Shown piece by piece: positions 63,862 through 64,000 of a stretch of 64,000 nt of DNA (the first letter of the stretch is position 1; every line of letters begins with the position of its first letter). Both the position numbers and the translations under genes were made by a program. Source of the DNA: Bugula neritina (taxonomy: Eukaryota > Bryozoa > Gymnolaemata > Cheilostomatida > Bugulidae); NCBI GenBank assembly GCA_964035545.1, contig OZ037767.1, positions 11,699,081 through 11,763,080 of the forward strand, in the 5' to 3' direction. A model generated the notes under the pieces. That model made no database searches and was not told where the DNA came from. It saw only the letters and a list, made by a program, of their open reading frames with translations.

Positions 63862-64000
63862 TAAGCAAAAAATGATGCTGACAACCAACACAATGATAAT
63901 TTTAGTATCAATTTTACACTTGACTCAGAGTTTGACAAGTGGGAACTTTTAAAACGTATCAACAATCTCAAAGTACCAGGTACTTTTGCACGCCTAGACT
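63862..64000 (+). CDS. Candidate exon, possibly the start of a von Willebrand A-like domain (3' partial)
   Basis: After tttaag|C the frame is open to the window end: DNFSINFTLDSEFDKWELLKRI, then NNLKVPGTFARLD. The pattern F-x-L-x-S ... L-x-x-I-x-N-L ... G-T resembles the middle of vWA domains (family pattern vxFxLnsyxdkxellxaIxnixyxgGxTxTGxAL). The acceptor is weak and the link to the signal-peptide exon is inferred from position only. Confidence 0.3.

Overview
The window is AT-rich animal genomic DNA with spliced genes. Protein-coding exons have clear GT..AG borders. The families present (WSC + PAN secreted protein, single-exon class A GPCR, C2H2 zinc-finger protein, SWIM/YqaJ-type protein) and the load of Ty3/gypsy and BEL/Pao retroelements fit a marine invertebrate, most likely a lophotrochozoan such as a bryozoan or mollusc. 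The species cannot be named from sequence alone.

Layout. 1-624 is a 51/56-bp AT-rich satellite. 659-3570 (+) holds five exons of a single-pass membrane protein of unknown family whose tail is encoded by an in-frame 24-bp minisatellite. 4957-5886 (+) is an intronless rhodopsin-class GPCR. 7591-9677 is a 2.1-kb foldback element with long inverted arms, each of which contains a second inverted module. 12911-14463 is a dead BEL/Pao element that has lost its reverse transcriptase. 16278-17128 is (TA)n and AT palindromes.

17184-23512 (+) is Gypsy copy A, internally deleted and interrupted by an inverted-repeat element. A PIF/Harbinger-like MITE (23958-24300) and a 1.1-kb element with iterated terminal repeats (24648-25770) follow. 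28802-35503 (-) is Gypsy copy B, the best preserved, with two reading-frame breaks and one premature stop. 35504-36680 (+) is a Gypsy tail (C), and 36681-39690 (-) is a decayed Gypsy (D). 41160-42702 (-) carries gag-like fragments, part of them duplicated. 43246-44265 (+) is a C2H2 zinc-finger gene. 47412-48268 is Gypsy debris.

49389-51800 (-) is a four-exon secreted WSC-PAN protein that can be assembled completely from the sequence. 52522-53149 (-) holds two exons of a SWIM/YqaJ-like protein. 57001-61735 (-) is Gypsy copy E, broken in many frames and cut off at a (TA)n tract. 63345-63398 (+) is a signal-peptide exon just downstream of a dispersed repeat, and the window ends inside a probable further exon.

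The most notable signal is at the Gypsy gag/protease junction. Copies A and B both have an in-frame U_UUA_AAC slippery heptamer, a 6-nt spacer and an 8-9-bp stem, with protease in the -1 frame. This is the layout of a programmed -1 ribosomal frameshift. Copies D and E carry decayed versions of the same signal.
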